Assembly (NCBI RefSeq): GCF_902859895.1
Contig: NZ_CADIKM010000011.1
Span: forward strand, 1-64,000
Direction: 5' to 3'
Source of the DNA: Pararobbsia alpina
Lineage (GTDB): Bacteria > Pseudomonadota > Gammaproteobacteria > Burkholderiales > Burkholderiaceae
Length of the DNA stretch: 64,000 nucleotides
Position numbers and translations under genes: made by a program
Shown: piece after piece, positions 43,557 through 52,535 of the stretch
Numbering within the stretch: position 1 is the first letter of the stretch
Layout of the letters: every line of letters starts with the position of its first letter
The notes under the pieces: model-generated
Databases searched by the model: none
What the model was told of the DNA's origin: nothing
Seen by the model: only the letters and a program-made list of their open reading frames with translations

Positions 43557-44371
43557 CAACGCCCTCCCTCTCTCGTGGCCAGATCTGGTTCGATGCCCTG
43601 AGCGCATGCCAGACAAACCAGAGCGGACCGATCCGCCATGCCGACGCAACCCTGGGCGATTCGAAAGTGCGCTACCTGGCCGTCGTACCGGATCCGCAGA
43701 ATCGCTTCCCCCGTGCGACCGACAACGTCATGGGCCTCGAACAAGGATGGCTCCTCGCACGCGCCGTTCGCGAGGCAATCGATGCCGATCGCGATGCCCC
43801 TGTGAAACGCCCCCTCATCGCGATCATCGACCTCAAGAGCCAGGCCTACGGACGCCGGGAAGAACTGCTCGGCATTCATCTCGCATGCGCGGCTCCCGTC
43901 GACGCCTACGCGAGCGCGCGTCTGGCAGGTCATCCCGTGATCGGCCTGATCGTCGGCCCCGCGATGTCCGGCGCCTACCTCGCGCATGGCTACCAGGCCA
44001 ATCGCATCCTCGCCCTCGACGCCCCCGGCATCAGCGTGCATGCGATGGGCAAGGAGGCGGCTGCCCGCGTCACGCGACGCAGCGTCGAAGGCCTCGACGC
44101 ACTCGGCGACACCGTGCTGCCCATGTCCTACAAGATGAGCGCCTACGCAAAACTCGGCCTGCTGCACGAACTGATCGAAGGCATCGACGCCGACCAGCCG
44201 GGAGCCACCGGGATCGAACGCGTACGCCGCGCCCTGATCGCCGCGATCGAAGACGCACGCAACGGCCCGAACGACTTGTCGAACCGCCTGCGATCGCCCG
44301 ACGCCCAGCGCATGCGTGCCGCATCCATCGAAGTGCGCCGGCGTCTTGCCGAACAATGGAATGCGCCTTGA
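43553..44371 (+). CDS. mdcE: Malonyl-S-ACP decarboxylase gamma subunit
   Basis: Partner subunit of MdcD, 272 residues. Family segments are RATDNVMGLEQGWLLARAVR, RPLIAIIDLKSQAYGRREEL, GLIVGPAMSGAYLAHGYQAN and ALDAPGISVHAMGKEAAARV. The ATG overlaps the mdcD stop. The 3' end overlaps mdcG. Confidence 0.95.
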   Translation: MTTPSLSRGQIWFDALSACQTNQSGPIRHADATLGDSKVRYLAVVPDPQNRFPRATDNVMGLEQGWLLARAVREAIDADRDAPVKRPLIAIIDLKSQAYGRREELLGIHLACAAPVDAYASARLAGHPVIGLIVGPAMSGAYLAHGYQANRILALDAPGISVHAMGKEAAARVTRRSVEGLDALGDTVLPMSYKMSAYAKLGLLHELIEGIDADQPGATGIERVRRALIAAIEDARNGPNDLSNRLRSPDAQRMRAASIEVRRRLAEQWNAP

Positions 44372-44991
44372 AACTGCACGACCTGCTGCGCATCGCGCCG
44401 TCCTCATGGAGCGATGCGCCCGCGTGGGTCGAAGCAGCGCTGATACGCGCCCCTTTTGCCGTCGTACGCCGGGCTCTTTTCTCGAACGGCCGGATACCCA
44501 TCGGCCTGCGAGGCTCGACCCGAAGCGAACGCTTCGGCACATGGGTTGACGAGAACCAGGTCTTGAACACGACCAAGCCCGAAGACCTTCTCGCAATCGA
44601 GCCACGGCGCGACCTTCCCGCCTTTGCCCTGCTCAGGCAGATCATCCCGATCTGCAGCGCCACCGCCCTCCCATGGGGCCCTACGGGGAGCGCGGGCTTC
44701 GAACTGGCAAGCGGCATGCCGACCCTGAGCGAGACGAGCGATCTCGATCTCGTGATACGCATGCCGACCCCCATGCGTGAAACCGATGCCACCGCGCTCT
44801 TCGACACATTGACCCAGGCCGCGCGCACCCAGCACATCCGGATCGACATCCAGGCCGAGACACCGAACGGCGCCTTTTCTCTCGCCGAATATGCCCGTCC
44901 CCACCGACACATACTGCTGCGCCATACCGACGGCCCCCGGCTCGTCGCCGACCCATGGCACGACGACGCGCGATATCGCCGACAGCCATGA
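44356..44991 (+). CDS. mdcG: Phosphoribosyl-dephospho-CoA transferase
   Basis: Nucleotidyltransferase-like holo-ACP synthase that attaches the prosthetic group to MdcC, 211 residues. The fold signature is visible as GPTGSAGFELASG followed by SETSDLDLVIRMP (the D-x-D pair). ATG 44356 overlaps mdcE by 16 bases; a TTG at 44368 would overlap its stop by three bases and is equally placed. Confidence 0.92.
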   Translation: MECALKLHDLLRIAPSSWSDAPAWVEAALIRAPFAVVRRALFSNGRIPIGLRGSTRSERFGTWVDENQVLNTTKPEDLLAIEPRRDLPAFALLRQIIPICSATALPWGPTGSAGFELASGMPTLSETSDLDLVIRMPTPMRETDATALFDTLTQAARTQHIRIDIQAETPNGAFSLAEYARPHRHILLRHTDGPRLVADPWHDDARYRRQP

Positions 44992-45047
44992 CACCCGGCA
45001 GACCGCCCCGTGATCGCCAATCGCCAGAACGCCCGTCAGACCACCCC

Positions 45048-45956
45048 ATGATCGCCTACCTGTTTCCCGGCCAAGGCGCCCAGCGTGCCGGCTTCCTGCA
45101 TGCACTCGACCATCCCGAGGCCGTGGCGGCGATCAGTGAAGCGTCCGACATCCTCAAACAGGACATCCTCGCGCTCGACAACGAAGAGACCCTGCGCTCC
45201 ACCGTCGCCGTGCAGATCACACTCGTCGTCGCCGGCGTCGCAACCGCGAGGGCACTCAGCAAGGAAGGCATCGAAGCCGACGCAGTCGCCGGCCTGTCCG
45301 TCGGTGCCTATGGCGCCGCGGTGGCCAGCGGCGCCATCGCGTTCGCCGATGCGCTGAACCTGGTACAGCTCCGCGCCCAATTGATGGAAGCCGCCTATCC
45401 CTCCGGCTACGGCATGCTCGCCATCGTCGGCCTGAGCGAACAACAAGTCGGACGTCTACTCGGCGACGATGCCTACCTCGGCAACCTGAACGCCCCCCGC
45501 CAGATCGTCGTTGCAGGCAGCGACACAAGCCTCGCACGCGTACGTCAACGAGCCCTCGAGCAGGGCGCACGCAAAGCCGAGCGTTTGGCGATGAACGTCC
45601 CATCGCACTGCATACTGCTCGACAAAGCCGCCCAGGAATTGAGCCGGGCCGCGAGCGAGATCACCTTCAACAAGCCTCGCATCCCGTACATCGGCAATCG
45701 CGGCGCACGCGTACTACGCGAAGCCGACGCCATTCGCGAAGACCTCGCCACCAACCTTCGCTACCCCGTCCGATGGCACGAATCGACCATCGCACTCAGC
45801 GAACTCGGCATGCGCGTGCTCGTGGAAATGCCCCCTGGCCGAACCCTCACACTACTCGCGAGCGAAGCCCTGCCCGAAATGGCTACCGTCGCCCTCGAGT
45901 CCATGCCGATCACTTCAGCCGCTTCCCGAATTCGTGCCCGACTTGCCGCCCTCTAA
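45048..45956 (+). CDS. mdcH: Malonate decarboxylase acyltransferase (malonyl-CoA:ACP transacylase)
   Basis: Primes the decarboxylase by transferring malonyl from CoA to the carrier protein; 302 residues. It has LFPGQGAQRAGFLHAL, the nucleophile motif GLSVGAYGA (GHSxG variant usual for MdcH), and NVPSHC with the catalytic His. ATG 45048 gives the conserved start; ATG 44988 overlaps the mdcG stop and would add 20 residues. Last gene of the mdc operon. Confidence 0.92.
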   Translation: MIAYLFPGQGAQRAGFLHALDHPEAVAAISEASDILKQDILALDNEETLRSTVAVQITLVVAGVATARALSKEGIEADAVAGLSVGAYGAAVASGAIAFADALNLVQLRAQLMEAAYPSGYGMLAIVGLSEQQVGRLLGDDAYLGNLNAPRQIVVAGSDTSLARVRQRALEQGARKAERLAMNVPSHCILLDKAAQELSRAASEITFNKPRIPYIGNRGARVLREADAIREDLATNLRYPVRWHESTIALSELGMRVLVEMPPGRTLTLLASEALPEMATVALESMPITSAASRIRARLAAL

Positions 45957-46069
45957 AATGATCGAAACGCGCAAAATAAACCCCACCCACTTCTGATTCG
46001 ATACACTATGCGCATACCCGCGCCCTTCGATCGCAGCGCAGCCGGCCCACCCCACCCGCCCCAATCACC

Positions 46070-46834
46070 ATGAAAGTTGCAAAACGCCGTGAGGCCATGC
46101 TCAAAGCCGTGTTGTCCGGCACCAGCGACGTCAGCGCTTTGTGCGAACACTTTGGCATGTCCGAGGCCACCGTCCGGCGCGACCTGCGCGCCTTGGCCGA
46201 CGAACGGCGAATCTTGCGAACCTACGGCGGTGCCGCCCCTTCCGTGGGCACCCACGAGCCCGAGGAATCCCTCGACATCCGCCGAGAAAGCTTTCGCGCG
46301 CAAAAAGAAGCCATTGCGCGCGCCGCCGTCCTGCACATCAAGGACGGCGACACCATCTTCCTCGACGGCGGCACCACCACCGCCGCCCTTGCCCGCTATC
46401 TTGTCGCGCGGCGCGACGTCCATGTCGTCACCAACAACCTGCTTGCCGTCGGCATCCTTGCCCCGAGCGAAGTCCGCGTGACCCTCGTGGGGGGCGACGT
46501 GCGGCCGAGCAGCCTGAGCACCCTCGGCCCTTTGGCCGAAGTCGCGCTGAGCCGCGTATCTTTCGACAAAGCCTTCCTGGGCGCCGACGGCGTCGTAGCC
46601 GGGCGAGGCTTATGCGAAGCGAGCGCAGAACAGGCATGGCTCAAGGAATGCGTGATTCGGCAGGCCGCGAACGTCTTCGTGCTCGTGACCTCGCACAAAC
46701 TCGATCACGCGAGCCAACAGCACTGGACCCCGCTCGAACGTCATTGGACGTTGATCACCGACGCCGCCCCAAATGCTCCCGAGCTGGTGACATTTGCGTT
46801 GCGCAACGAAATAACGATCGATACCGCGGCGTAG
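46070..46834 (+). CDS. DeoR-family transcriptional regulator
   Basis: A 254-residue repressor-type regulator. The helix-turn-helix is KAVLSGTSDVSALCEHFGMS followed by EATVRRDLRALADE, and the DeoR sugar-phosphate sensor domain has IFLDGGTTTAALARYL, VVTNNLLAVGIL, VTLVGGDVR and KAFLGADGV. It lies 486 bases before the acid-sugar operon on the same strand and probably controls it, sensing a phosphorylated intermediate (inference). Confidence 0.9.
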   Translation: MKVAKRREAMLKAVLSGTSDVSALCEHFGMSEATVRRDLRALADERRILRTYGGAAPSVGTHEPEESLDIRRESFRAQKEAIARAAVLHIKDGDTIFLDGGTTTAALARYLVARRDVHVVTNNLLAVGILAPSEVRVTLVGGDVRPSSLSTLGPLAEVALSRVSFDKAFLGADGVVAGRGLCEASAEQAWLKECVIRQAANVFVLVTSHKLDHASQQHWTPLERHWTLITDAAPNAPELVTFALRNEITIDTAA

Positions 46835-47320
46835 GCAGTTCAAAGCCGGCAGGCAGGCCGAGCTCGACACTCGGGCGAAACCCGGCACTCACGCCAAACC
46901 CACCGCGAGGCCAAATCCAGCTTCCAACCCGAAATGGGGCTGAGAGAGTGGACGGAGCGGGGCCGGTCGCCCGCAGCATGTTCCGCGGAGGGCGAGCGGC
47001 CCCGCTCTGGCCGCTTGGCTGGGCGTGGAAGGGGCTGCGGGGACCGCTCCCCTCTAAAGCGAAGCAAAACCCCAGCAAAAATTGACCGATCCAAGCGCTA
47101 GGTTAACTACTTAATGATCGATTCAATCATTTTGCCTTAAACTCTCGTCTCAGACTTCGACAGACATCCGCGATCGTCACCAGCATTTCAGCGAGCTGAC
47201 GCCACCGCGATCCGGCGACTCAACCTTGGGCAATGGAAATGCATCGAGATCGCGCGCGGGCCCTCGCCCACGATCGGTATCATCAAGCAGGCTAGAACGC
47301 ATGAAGAACGCATTGACCGC
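46835..47320. other. Intergenic region with a long hairpin
   Basis: No convincing gene. It holds the 17-bp near-perfect inverted repeat listed separately and, at 47112-47128, an ATGAT-N7-ATCAT dyad in a short AT-rich stretch that may be part of the promoter/operator of the acid-sugar operon. Confidence 0.5.
46956..47006. repeat. 17-bp inverted repeat (one mismatch) with 17-base loop
   Basis: Arms 46956-46972 and 46990-47006 pair at 16 of 17 positions, nearly all G-C. It lies 122 bases after the DeoR gene. No U-tract on either side, so intrinsic termination is doubtful; it could be a Rho-associated or RNA-stabilising hairpin. Confidence 0.6.
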
Positions 47321-48655
47321 ATGAGAATCATCCAGCCAGCCAGCGACGAAAAAAACAGCGCGACGAGCCTGCTGATCATTGCCGACGATCTGTCCGGCGC
47401 CGCCGATTGCGCGATCGGTTTCGCGAGCGCGGGGCATCGCACGGTCGTGACGCTCGACAGCACGCGCGCACCCAACACGCACGCCGCGATCGACGTCATC
47501 GCGACCGACACGGATACGCGCCGATCGAGCCCGGAGGCCGCGGCTCGTCATACCGTCGACGCGTGGCGGACGCTGCATACGCCCGGCCGCCGACTCTACA
47601 AGAAGATCGATTCGACACTACGTGGCAACTGGGCCGCCGAAGTCGCCGCGTTGCAGCCATTTGCGGGACTCGCGATCGTCGCACCCGCGTTTCCCGCGAC
47701 CGGGCGCACGACACGCGGTGCGCGCGTGTTCGTCAACGGCTCGCCGCTCGAGACCACGGACACGTGGCAACTCGAGAATGCGGGCCAACGAGCGGATATC
47801 GCTGAACGGCTGGGCAACGCGGGGCTTTCGACCGCCGTGCTCGCGCTCGATGCGGCCCGGGACACACGCGAGTCGCTGGTCCGCGCGGTTGCGATGCACG
47901 CGATGCGCGGAATCCAGGCCTTGATCGTCGATACCCAGACAAGCAAGGATTTGGCGCTGCTCGCACAAGCGAGCGCCGCGATGGACGAGGCGCTGTTCTG
48001 GGTCGGGTCGGCCGGCCTGGCGCGCGAAATGGCGTTATTGCCCGACCTGTTCGGCGCGTCCGCGAACGGGCACGCCGCCTCTCACGTATCGCCCGCGTCG
48101 CCCGCACCGTCCGCATTGCAGCAAAGCGGCCCGATCCTGGTTCTGGTCGGAACCTTGTCGGCGGTGTCCGATGCGCAGTGCGCGATGTTGCGCGACGCTG
48201 CCGGGATTGCCGAACTCGTGGTGGCGCCCGCGGTCCTTCGCGCCGGCCCCGAACATATGCAATGGCCCGCCCTGCAGGCGCGCATCGGTGCGCATCTGGC
48301 GTCACAGGCCGATCTGCTGCTGCGCATCGGCCGCGACGACTTGTTCGACCCGGCCCAGGGCGCGCACCTGAGCACCGCGCTCGGCCACCTGATCGCGCCG
48401 CACTTCGGCAAGATCGGCGGCCTGATCGCCACCGGCGGCGAAACCGCGCGCGCGGCACTCCATGCGACGGGCATCGACAGCCTCGAACTCGTCGCGGAAG
48501 TCGAACCCGGTGTCGCAATCGGCAGACCCCTCGATGCGCGCACTCGCGAGGGCCACGCGCATCGCCCCTGCATCGTGACCAAGGCGGGGGCCTTCGGCAC
48601 CGCGCAATCGCTGCATGCGGCATGGCGGCACCTGCGTGATTCGACCTATGTGTAA
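47321..48655 (+). CDS. Four-carbon acid sugar kinase (DUF1537), D-threonate kinase-like
   Basis: ATP-dependent kinase of the DtnK/OtnK family, 444 residues. The N-terminal domain has LLIIADDLSGAADCAIGFAS and RRLYKKIDSTLRGNWAAEVA; the C-terminal domain has GGLIATGGETARAALHATGI and KAGAFGT, all typical. It phosphorylates C4 acid sugars such as D-threonate or D-erythronate at C4. The next gene is PdxA2, and that pair is the established D-threonate route to dihydroxyacetone phosphate. Confidence 0.9.
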   Translation: MRIIQPASDEKNSATSLLIIADDLSGAADCAIGFASAGHRTVVTLDSTRAPNTHAAIDVIATDTDTRRSSPEAAARHTVDAWRTLHTPGRRLYKKIDSTLRGNWAAEVAALQPFAGLAIVAPAFPATGRTTRGARVFVNGSPLETTDTWQLENAGQRADIAERLGNAGLSTAVLALDAARDTRESLVRAVAMHAMRGIQALIVDTQTSKDLALLAQASAAMDEALFWVGSAGLAREMALLPDLFGASANGHAASHVSPASPAPSALQQSGPILVLVGTLSAVSDAQCAMLRDAAGIAELVVAPAVLRAGPEHMQWPALQARIGAHLASQADLLLRIGRDDLFDPAQGAHLSTALGHLIAPHFGKIGGLIATGGETARAALHATGIDSLELVAEVEPGVAIGRPLDARTREGHAHRPCIVTKAGAFGTAQSLHAAWRHLRDSTYV

Positions 48656-48761
48656 GCGCGCGTAGCACGCACCCACCCCACACCCACCCGACTCATGCCG
48701 GGTCGCGGCCGAACCTCGGGCGCGCCGGCGACAGGAAGCAAAGGAAACGAGGCATCACATC

Positions 48762-49763
48762 ATGAGCAACCAACTTCCCATAATCGGTATCACGATGGGC
48801 GACGCCACGGGCGTCGGTCCGGAAATCATCGTCAAGAGCCTCACGCACGACATCGTGTTCAAGCAATGCCGTCCGCTCGTGATCGGCGATGCACGCCGGC
48901 TCGAAGAGGCCAACGCCATTGTCGGAGCAGGCATGAAGGTCCGGCGCATCCGCGATGCATCGGAAGCGCATGCGCAGCCGGGCACGATCGACTGCATCGA
49001 TCTCGACCTGATCCCCGACGGCCTGCCGTTCGGCAAGCTGTCGGCCGTGGCCGGCGATGCAGCCTACCAGTACATCGCACGCGCGGTGGAGCTCGCCCAG
49101 GCGCGGAAGATCGACGCGATCTGCACCGCCCCACTGAACAAGGAAGCGCTGCACGCAGGGGGCCACAAATACCCGGGGCACACTGAATTGCTTGCCGAAC
49201 TGACCGGCGTACCCGAAGTGTCGATGATGCTCGTCGCGCCGCAGTTGCGCGTGATCCACGTGACGACGCATATCGGCATCATCGACGCGATTCGCAAGAT
49301 CGAACCGGGCCTCGTCCAACGCACCATTGAGCGCGGTAACGCGACGCTGATGAAAGCCGGTATCGAACGACCGCGGATCGGCGTGTGCGGCATCAATCCG
49401 CATGCGGGCGAAAACGGCCTGTTCGGCTATGGCGAGGAAGAAGAGAAGATCGTTCCGGCGATCGCGATACTGCAGGCACGCGGCCTCGACATAACGGGTC
49501 CGCTGCCCGCGGATACCTTGTTCTACCGCGCGGGCCGCGGCGATTTCGATCTCGTGGTCGCGATGTATCACGACCAGGGGCATGGCCCCGTCAAGGTGCT
49601 CGGCCTCGAGGCCGGCGTCAACATCACGGTGGGACTCGAAGTGATCCGCACCTCGGTCGACCACGGCACCGCCTTCGATATCGCGGGCAAAGGCATAGCC
49701 GATGAACGCAGCCTGCTCGAAGCATTGCGCCAGGGAGCGGAACTGGCAGACCGGCGCACGTAG
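48762..49763 (+). CDS. pdxA2: 4-phospho-D-threonate dehydrogenase (PdxA2)
   Basis: PdxA-family NAD-dependent decarboxylating dehydrogenase, 333 residues, with IIGITMGDATGVGPEIIVKS, ICTAPLNKEALHAGGHKYPG, CGINPHAGENGLFGYGEEEE and MYHDQGHGPVKVLG (metal-binding His residues). Its place directly after the DUF1537 kinase marks it as PdxA2, not the vitamin B6 enzyme PdxA. It oxidises the 4-phosphate to a keto acid that decarboxylates to dihydroxyacetone phosphate. Confidence 0.9.
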   Translation: MSNQLPIIGITMGDATGVGPEIIVKSLTHDIVFKQCRPLVIGDARRLEEANAIVGAGMKVRRIRDASEAHAQPGTIDCIDLDLIPDGLPFGKLSAVAGDAAYQYIARAVELAQARKIDAICTAPLNKEALHAGGHKYPGHTELLAELTGVPEVSMMLVAPQLRVIHVTTHIGIIDAIRKIEPGLVQRTIERGNATLMKAGIERPRIGVCGINPHAGENGLFGYGEEEEKIVPAIAILQARGLDITGPLPADTLFYRAGRGDFDLVVAMYHDQGHGPVKVLGLEAGVNITVGLEVIRTSVDHGTAFDIAGKGIADERSLLEALRQGAELADRRT

Positions 49764-49854
49764 GCACGCCTCGGATTTTTATCGCTGACCTGCACGAGCA
49801 CGGCTTGAGATACTGGGTCGATCGTAACTACTTATTCATTGGAGTCGTACAGGT

Positions 49855-50790
49855 ATGTTTCGTATCGCTGTAGTGGGATGTGGTGTGGTGGGTTCCTCGT
49901 GGTCGCTCGTGTTCGCGCGTGCCGGTTTCGAGGTGTCCGTGTACGACGCGTCGCCGGCGGCCGTACAAAGTACGCTGACGTTCGTGCGCGCAGCGCTCGA
50001 GGATCTCGCCGCACAGGGTCTGGGTGGCGATGAGGATGTGCAGACCGTATGCGCGCGGCTGAAGCCCGCGCATTCGCTCGAAGCAGCGCTCGAGGGTGCC
50101 AGCTATGTGCAGGAGAGCGCACCCGAGCGGGTCGAGATCAAACGTGAACTGTATGTGCGGCTCGACGCCATCGCCTCGCCGGAGACGATTCTCGCGAGCT
50201 CGACCTCCGGGCTGCCGGCCTCCTCCTTTACAGACCACCTGCCGAATCGGGCACGATGCCTGGTCGTGCATCCGATCAACCCGCCGCACCTCGTCCCTCT
50301 CGTGGAACTGGTGCCTGCGCCGTGGACCGATGCCGCCGTGGTCGAACGCGCGGCCGCGCTGATGGAACGCGTCGGCCAGGCTCCGATCAGGCTGGCTCGC
50401 GAGATCAACGGCTTCGTCGTCAACCGGCTGCAGAGCGCCTTGCTGGGCGAGGCATTCCGACTGGTCGAAGACGGCATTTGCAGTGCTGCCGATGTCGACA
50501 AGGCCATCTCGGATGGACTGGGACTTCGATGGTTCTTCATGGGCCCGTTCGAGACCATCGACCTGAACGCGCCCAATGGTATCGCCGAATACTGCAAGAA
50601 CCTCGGCCCCATGTACTACGGTCTCGCCCGGGAACAGGCCGACCCGCGTGAATGGAGTGCCGAACTGGTCCAGTCCATCGAACGGCAACGGCGCGAGCGC
50701 ACCCAGGCAAGCGGCCTCGCCGCGCGGCGCGCATGGCGCGACCGCTGCCTGGCCGCATTTGTCGCTGCCAAACGACGTGTGTTGGGTTGA
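49855..50790 (+). CDS. 3-hydroxyacyl-CoA dehydrogenase-like enzyme, lambda-crystallin/L-gulonate dehydrogenase type
   Basis: NAD-dependent oxidoreductase, 311 residues. The Rossmann start is VVGCGVVGSSWSLVFARAGF, then SYVQESAPERVEIKRELYVR, SSTSGLPASSFTDHL and VHPINPPHLVPLVELVPAPW, and a C-terminal domain with ISDGLGLRWFFMGPFETIDL. The H-P-x-N-P-P wording matches L-gulonate 3-dehydrogenase and L-carnitine dehydrogenase rather than fatty-acid enzymes. In this operon it may oxidise a sugar acid epimer before the kinase step (inference). Confidence 0.85.
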   Translation: MFRIAVVGCGVVGSSWSLVFARAGFEVSVYDASPAAVQSTLTFVRAALEDLAAQGLGGDEDVQTVCARLKPAHSLEAALEGASYVQESAPERVEIKRELYVRLDAIASPETILASSTSGLPASSFTDHLPNRARCLVVHPINPPHLVPLVELVPAPWTDAAVVERAAALMERVGQAPIRLAREINGFVVNRLQSALLGEAFRLVEDGICSAADVDKAISDGLGLRWFFMGPFETIDLNAPNGIAEYCKNLGPMYYGLAREQADPREWSAELVQSIERQRRERTQASGLAARRAWRDRCLAAFVAAKRRVLG

Positions 50791-50797
50791 TTGCTCG

Positions 50798-50962
50798 CTA
50801 TTGCTCCCCTTCAAAGCTGATGAATTGCGCCGACGACCAGATCTTGCTGTCGTGACGCTGCCGGCCGAAGAAGTAGACGGGCCGGAAACCGAACGGTGCG
50901 TTCACGGGTGCGACTTCGATACTGCCGGCCAAGTCCACCGGTTCGTCGGACTTAGCCGACAT
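50798..50962 (-). CDS. Possible small hypothetical protein
   Basis: A 54-codon frame (MSAKSDEPVDLAGSIEVAPV, then FGFRPVYFFGRQRHDSKIW) whose start overlaps the end of the membrane-protein gene on the same strand by 11 bases. The composition looks coding, but no ribosome site or family is recognised. Confidence 0.3.
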   Translation of the reverse strand: MSAKSDEPVDLAGSIEVAPVNAPFGFRPVYFFGRQRHDSKIWSSAQFISFEGEQ

Positions 50963-51854
50963 GGAACGGTTTAGGACGTACATCCCCGGGGTGGGCGGCT
51001 TGCCGCTCATACTCAGAGATAACCTGGGCGCCGAACAACAGGAACGCGGCCAGCGCCTCCAGGCTGAACAGAACCACGATGGCCGTCGTCAGCGAGCCGT
51101 ACACGACACTGACTTGTGACAGCGTGGCGAAGTACCACACCAGCACGTGCCGGGTGATTTCCCACAAGATCGCCGCTATGATTGCACCGACCAGCGCATG
51201 TTTGAGCGCCGGACGGCCGACTGGGATCACCAGGTAGATCGAAGTCAGTACGAAGATTTCCCCGGCGACGCCGAGAAAATAGAGCAGCACGCGCGCCAGC
51301 CCGCTCAAGGGCATGTGCCATCCGAATACATCGATGCTCTCGGCGCCCACCGCGTGCAGGAAGCTCGACACGAGCGTAACGACCAGCACCCCGACACCGA
51401 GCGACAGGCAATAGCAGTACGGCAGCAAGGCCGACACCAGGAAATGGCGCCGCCGTATTGCAACGCGATGGACAAAAATGATCGACATCGCGTTTTCCAG
51501 CACCGTAAAGGCGAGCGAACTGAAGAAGATCATCGTCACGAGCAGCACCCAACCGATCACGGCGCGATGTGCCACGAAATTCGCGAGTTCGCCGGCTACG
51601 GCCTTGGCCTGCCCGGGAACCAGCCATTCGAGTAGCCGGGCGAGCGAGTCGAGCAGGACTTGCTGTTCGACGAGCCCCGACAGGCCGATCACGATGAGGA
51701 TCAGCAAAGGGACAATGGACAGGAGCGCGTAGTAGGCCACGGCACCCGCGAGCAGCATGCCCTGATTGGCACGAAAGGCTTTCAGGGTTTGCATCAGGAA
51801 TTGAAAGGGATGCTCCGCCACATTCCGGAAGAACGGATCGAATAGGGGCCGCAT
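50952..51854 (-). CDS. YihY/virulence factor BrkB family inner-membrane protein
   Basis: A 300-residue protein with six hydrophobic segments and the family words LLAGAVAYYALLSIVPLLIL, FSSLAFTVLENAMSIIF and WEITRHVLVWYFATLSQVSV, VYGSLTTAIVVLFSLEALAA. The older name ribonuclease BN is a misannotation; the function is unsettled. ATG 51854 follows GGAGG by four bases. Its upstream region contains the hipBA operator array, so the two divergent units may share control. Confidence 0.88.
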   Translation of the reverse strand: MRPLFDPFFRNVAEHPFQFLMQTLKAFRANQGMLLAGAVAYYALLSIVPLLILIVIGLSGLVEQQVLLDSLARLLEWLVPGQAKAVAGELANFVAHRAVIGWVLLVTMIFFSSLAFTVLENAMSIIFVHRVAIRRRHFLVSALLPYCYCLSLGVGVLVVTLVSSFLHAVGAESIDVFGWHMPLSGLARVLLYFLGVAGEIFVLTSIYLVIPVGRPALKHALVGAIIAAILWEITRHVLVWYFATLSQVSVVYGSLTTAIVVLFSLEALAAFLLFGAQVISEYERQAAHPGDVRPKPFHVG

Positions 51855-52004
51855 GATGCCTCCGCCGCGCGAGCGGGTTTGACCGAGGTGAGCGTGTCGC
51901 GCCCGCGCTTGATCCACGTTCTCAGCAAAAGTCGGTCCGGGCCGGAAGCTTGCGGGTTTCCGGTCGGCAGCCAGGTTGGAAATGCTTCTTATACAAGTCG
52001 TGGT

Positions 52005-52090
52005 CTGTAAATTCACTTTACAGCCCAACGCCTGTAATGTCCTAATACAGGCCATGTATTGTATTTTCTCTATACAGATCATAGACTGTA
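52005..52090. promoter_or_regulatory. Phased HipB operator array
   Basis: Three 19-bp dyads of form yTGTA-N9-TACAG begin at 52005, 52032 and 52059, exactly 27 bases apart; a half-site CTGTA begins at 52086, one further period, and TACAA at 51992-51996 matches the right arm of a site one period upstream. The array ends 30 bases before hipB. Confidence 0.8.
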
Positions 52091-52119
52091 TCAATGAAAA
52101 GACGTGGCCGGAGGAGGCA

Positions 52120-52533
52120 ATGGACTATCCCGTCAAGACGCTAAGCCAGCTTCGCCCCATCCTGCAGGGTTTTCGCAAGGCGGCCGGCCTGACCCAGGCG
52201 GCGATGGCGGAGCGCTTGGGAATCACCCAGCAAAGCTATGCCCAACTGGAGGCCAAACCGGCATCTGCGAGCGTGGAGCGGCTGTTCAAGATCCTGCGTC
52301 TGCTGGATGTTGACATACAGCTATCGTATGCGGCATCTCCGCAGTCCAAGGCCGAACCCGCTGCCAAACTCGTGGCAAAACGCGCTAGTAGCGCCGATCA
52401 GACACGGGTGAGTCGGAAGAAGGAAAACCGCCAGCCCCGGACGACCGGGGTCAAGACACAAGCCGCAAAAGCGGCCGCCCCGACCCGGCCTCCCCCCGTC
52501 GTCGTCGCAATGAAGAAGAAGGAAAATTGGTAA
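52120..52533 (+). CDS. hipB: HipB-like antitoxin, XRE-family DNA-binding protein
   Basis: A 137-residue protein. The helix-turn-helix domain is in residues 10-60 (LRPILQGFRKAAGLTQAAMA, ERLGITQQSYAQLEAKP). The tail of some 70 residues is rich in Lys, Ala and Pro and longer than in E. coli HipB (88 residues). ATG 52120 follows GGAGGAGG. It is followed two bases later by hipA and preceded by the operator array it probably binds. Confidence 0.85.
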   Translation: MDYPVKTLSQLRPILQGFRKAAGLTQAAMAERLGITQQSYAQLEAKPASASVERLFKILRLLDVDIQLSYAASPQSKAEPAAKLVAKRASSADQTRVSRKKENRQPRTTGVKTQAAKAAAPTRPPPVVVAMKKKENW

Positions 52534-52535
52534 GC

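Noticed and set aside
47104-49834. Ten-base word TAACTACTTA shared by the regions before the DUF1537 kinase (47104) and the lambda-crystallin-type dehydrogenase (49825)
   Set aside because: A 10-base match is expected many times by chance in 64 kb, and no dyad accompanies the second copy.
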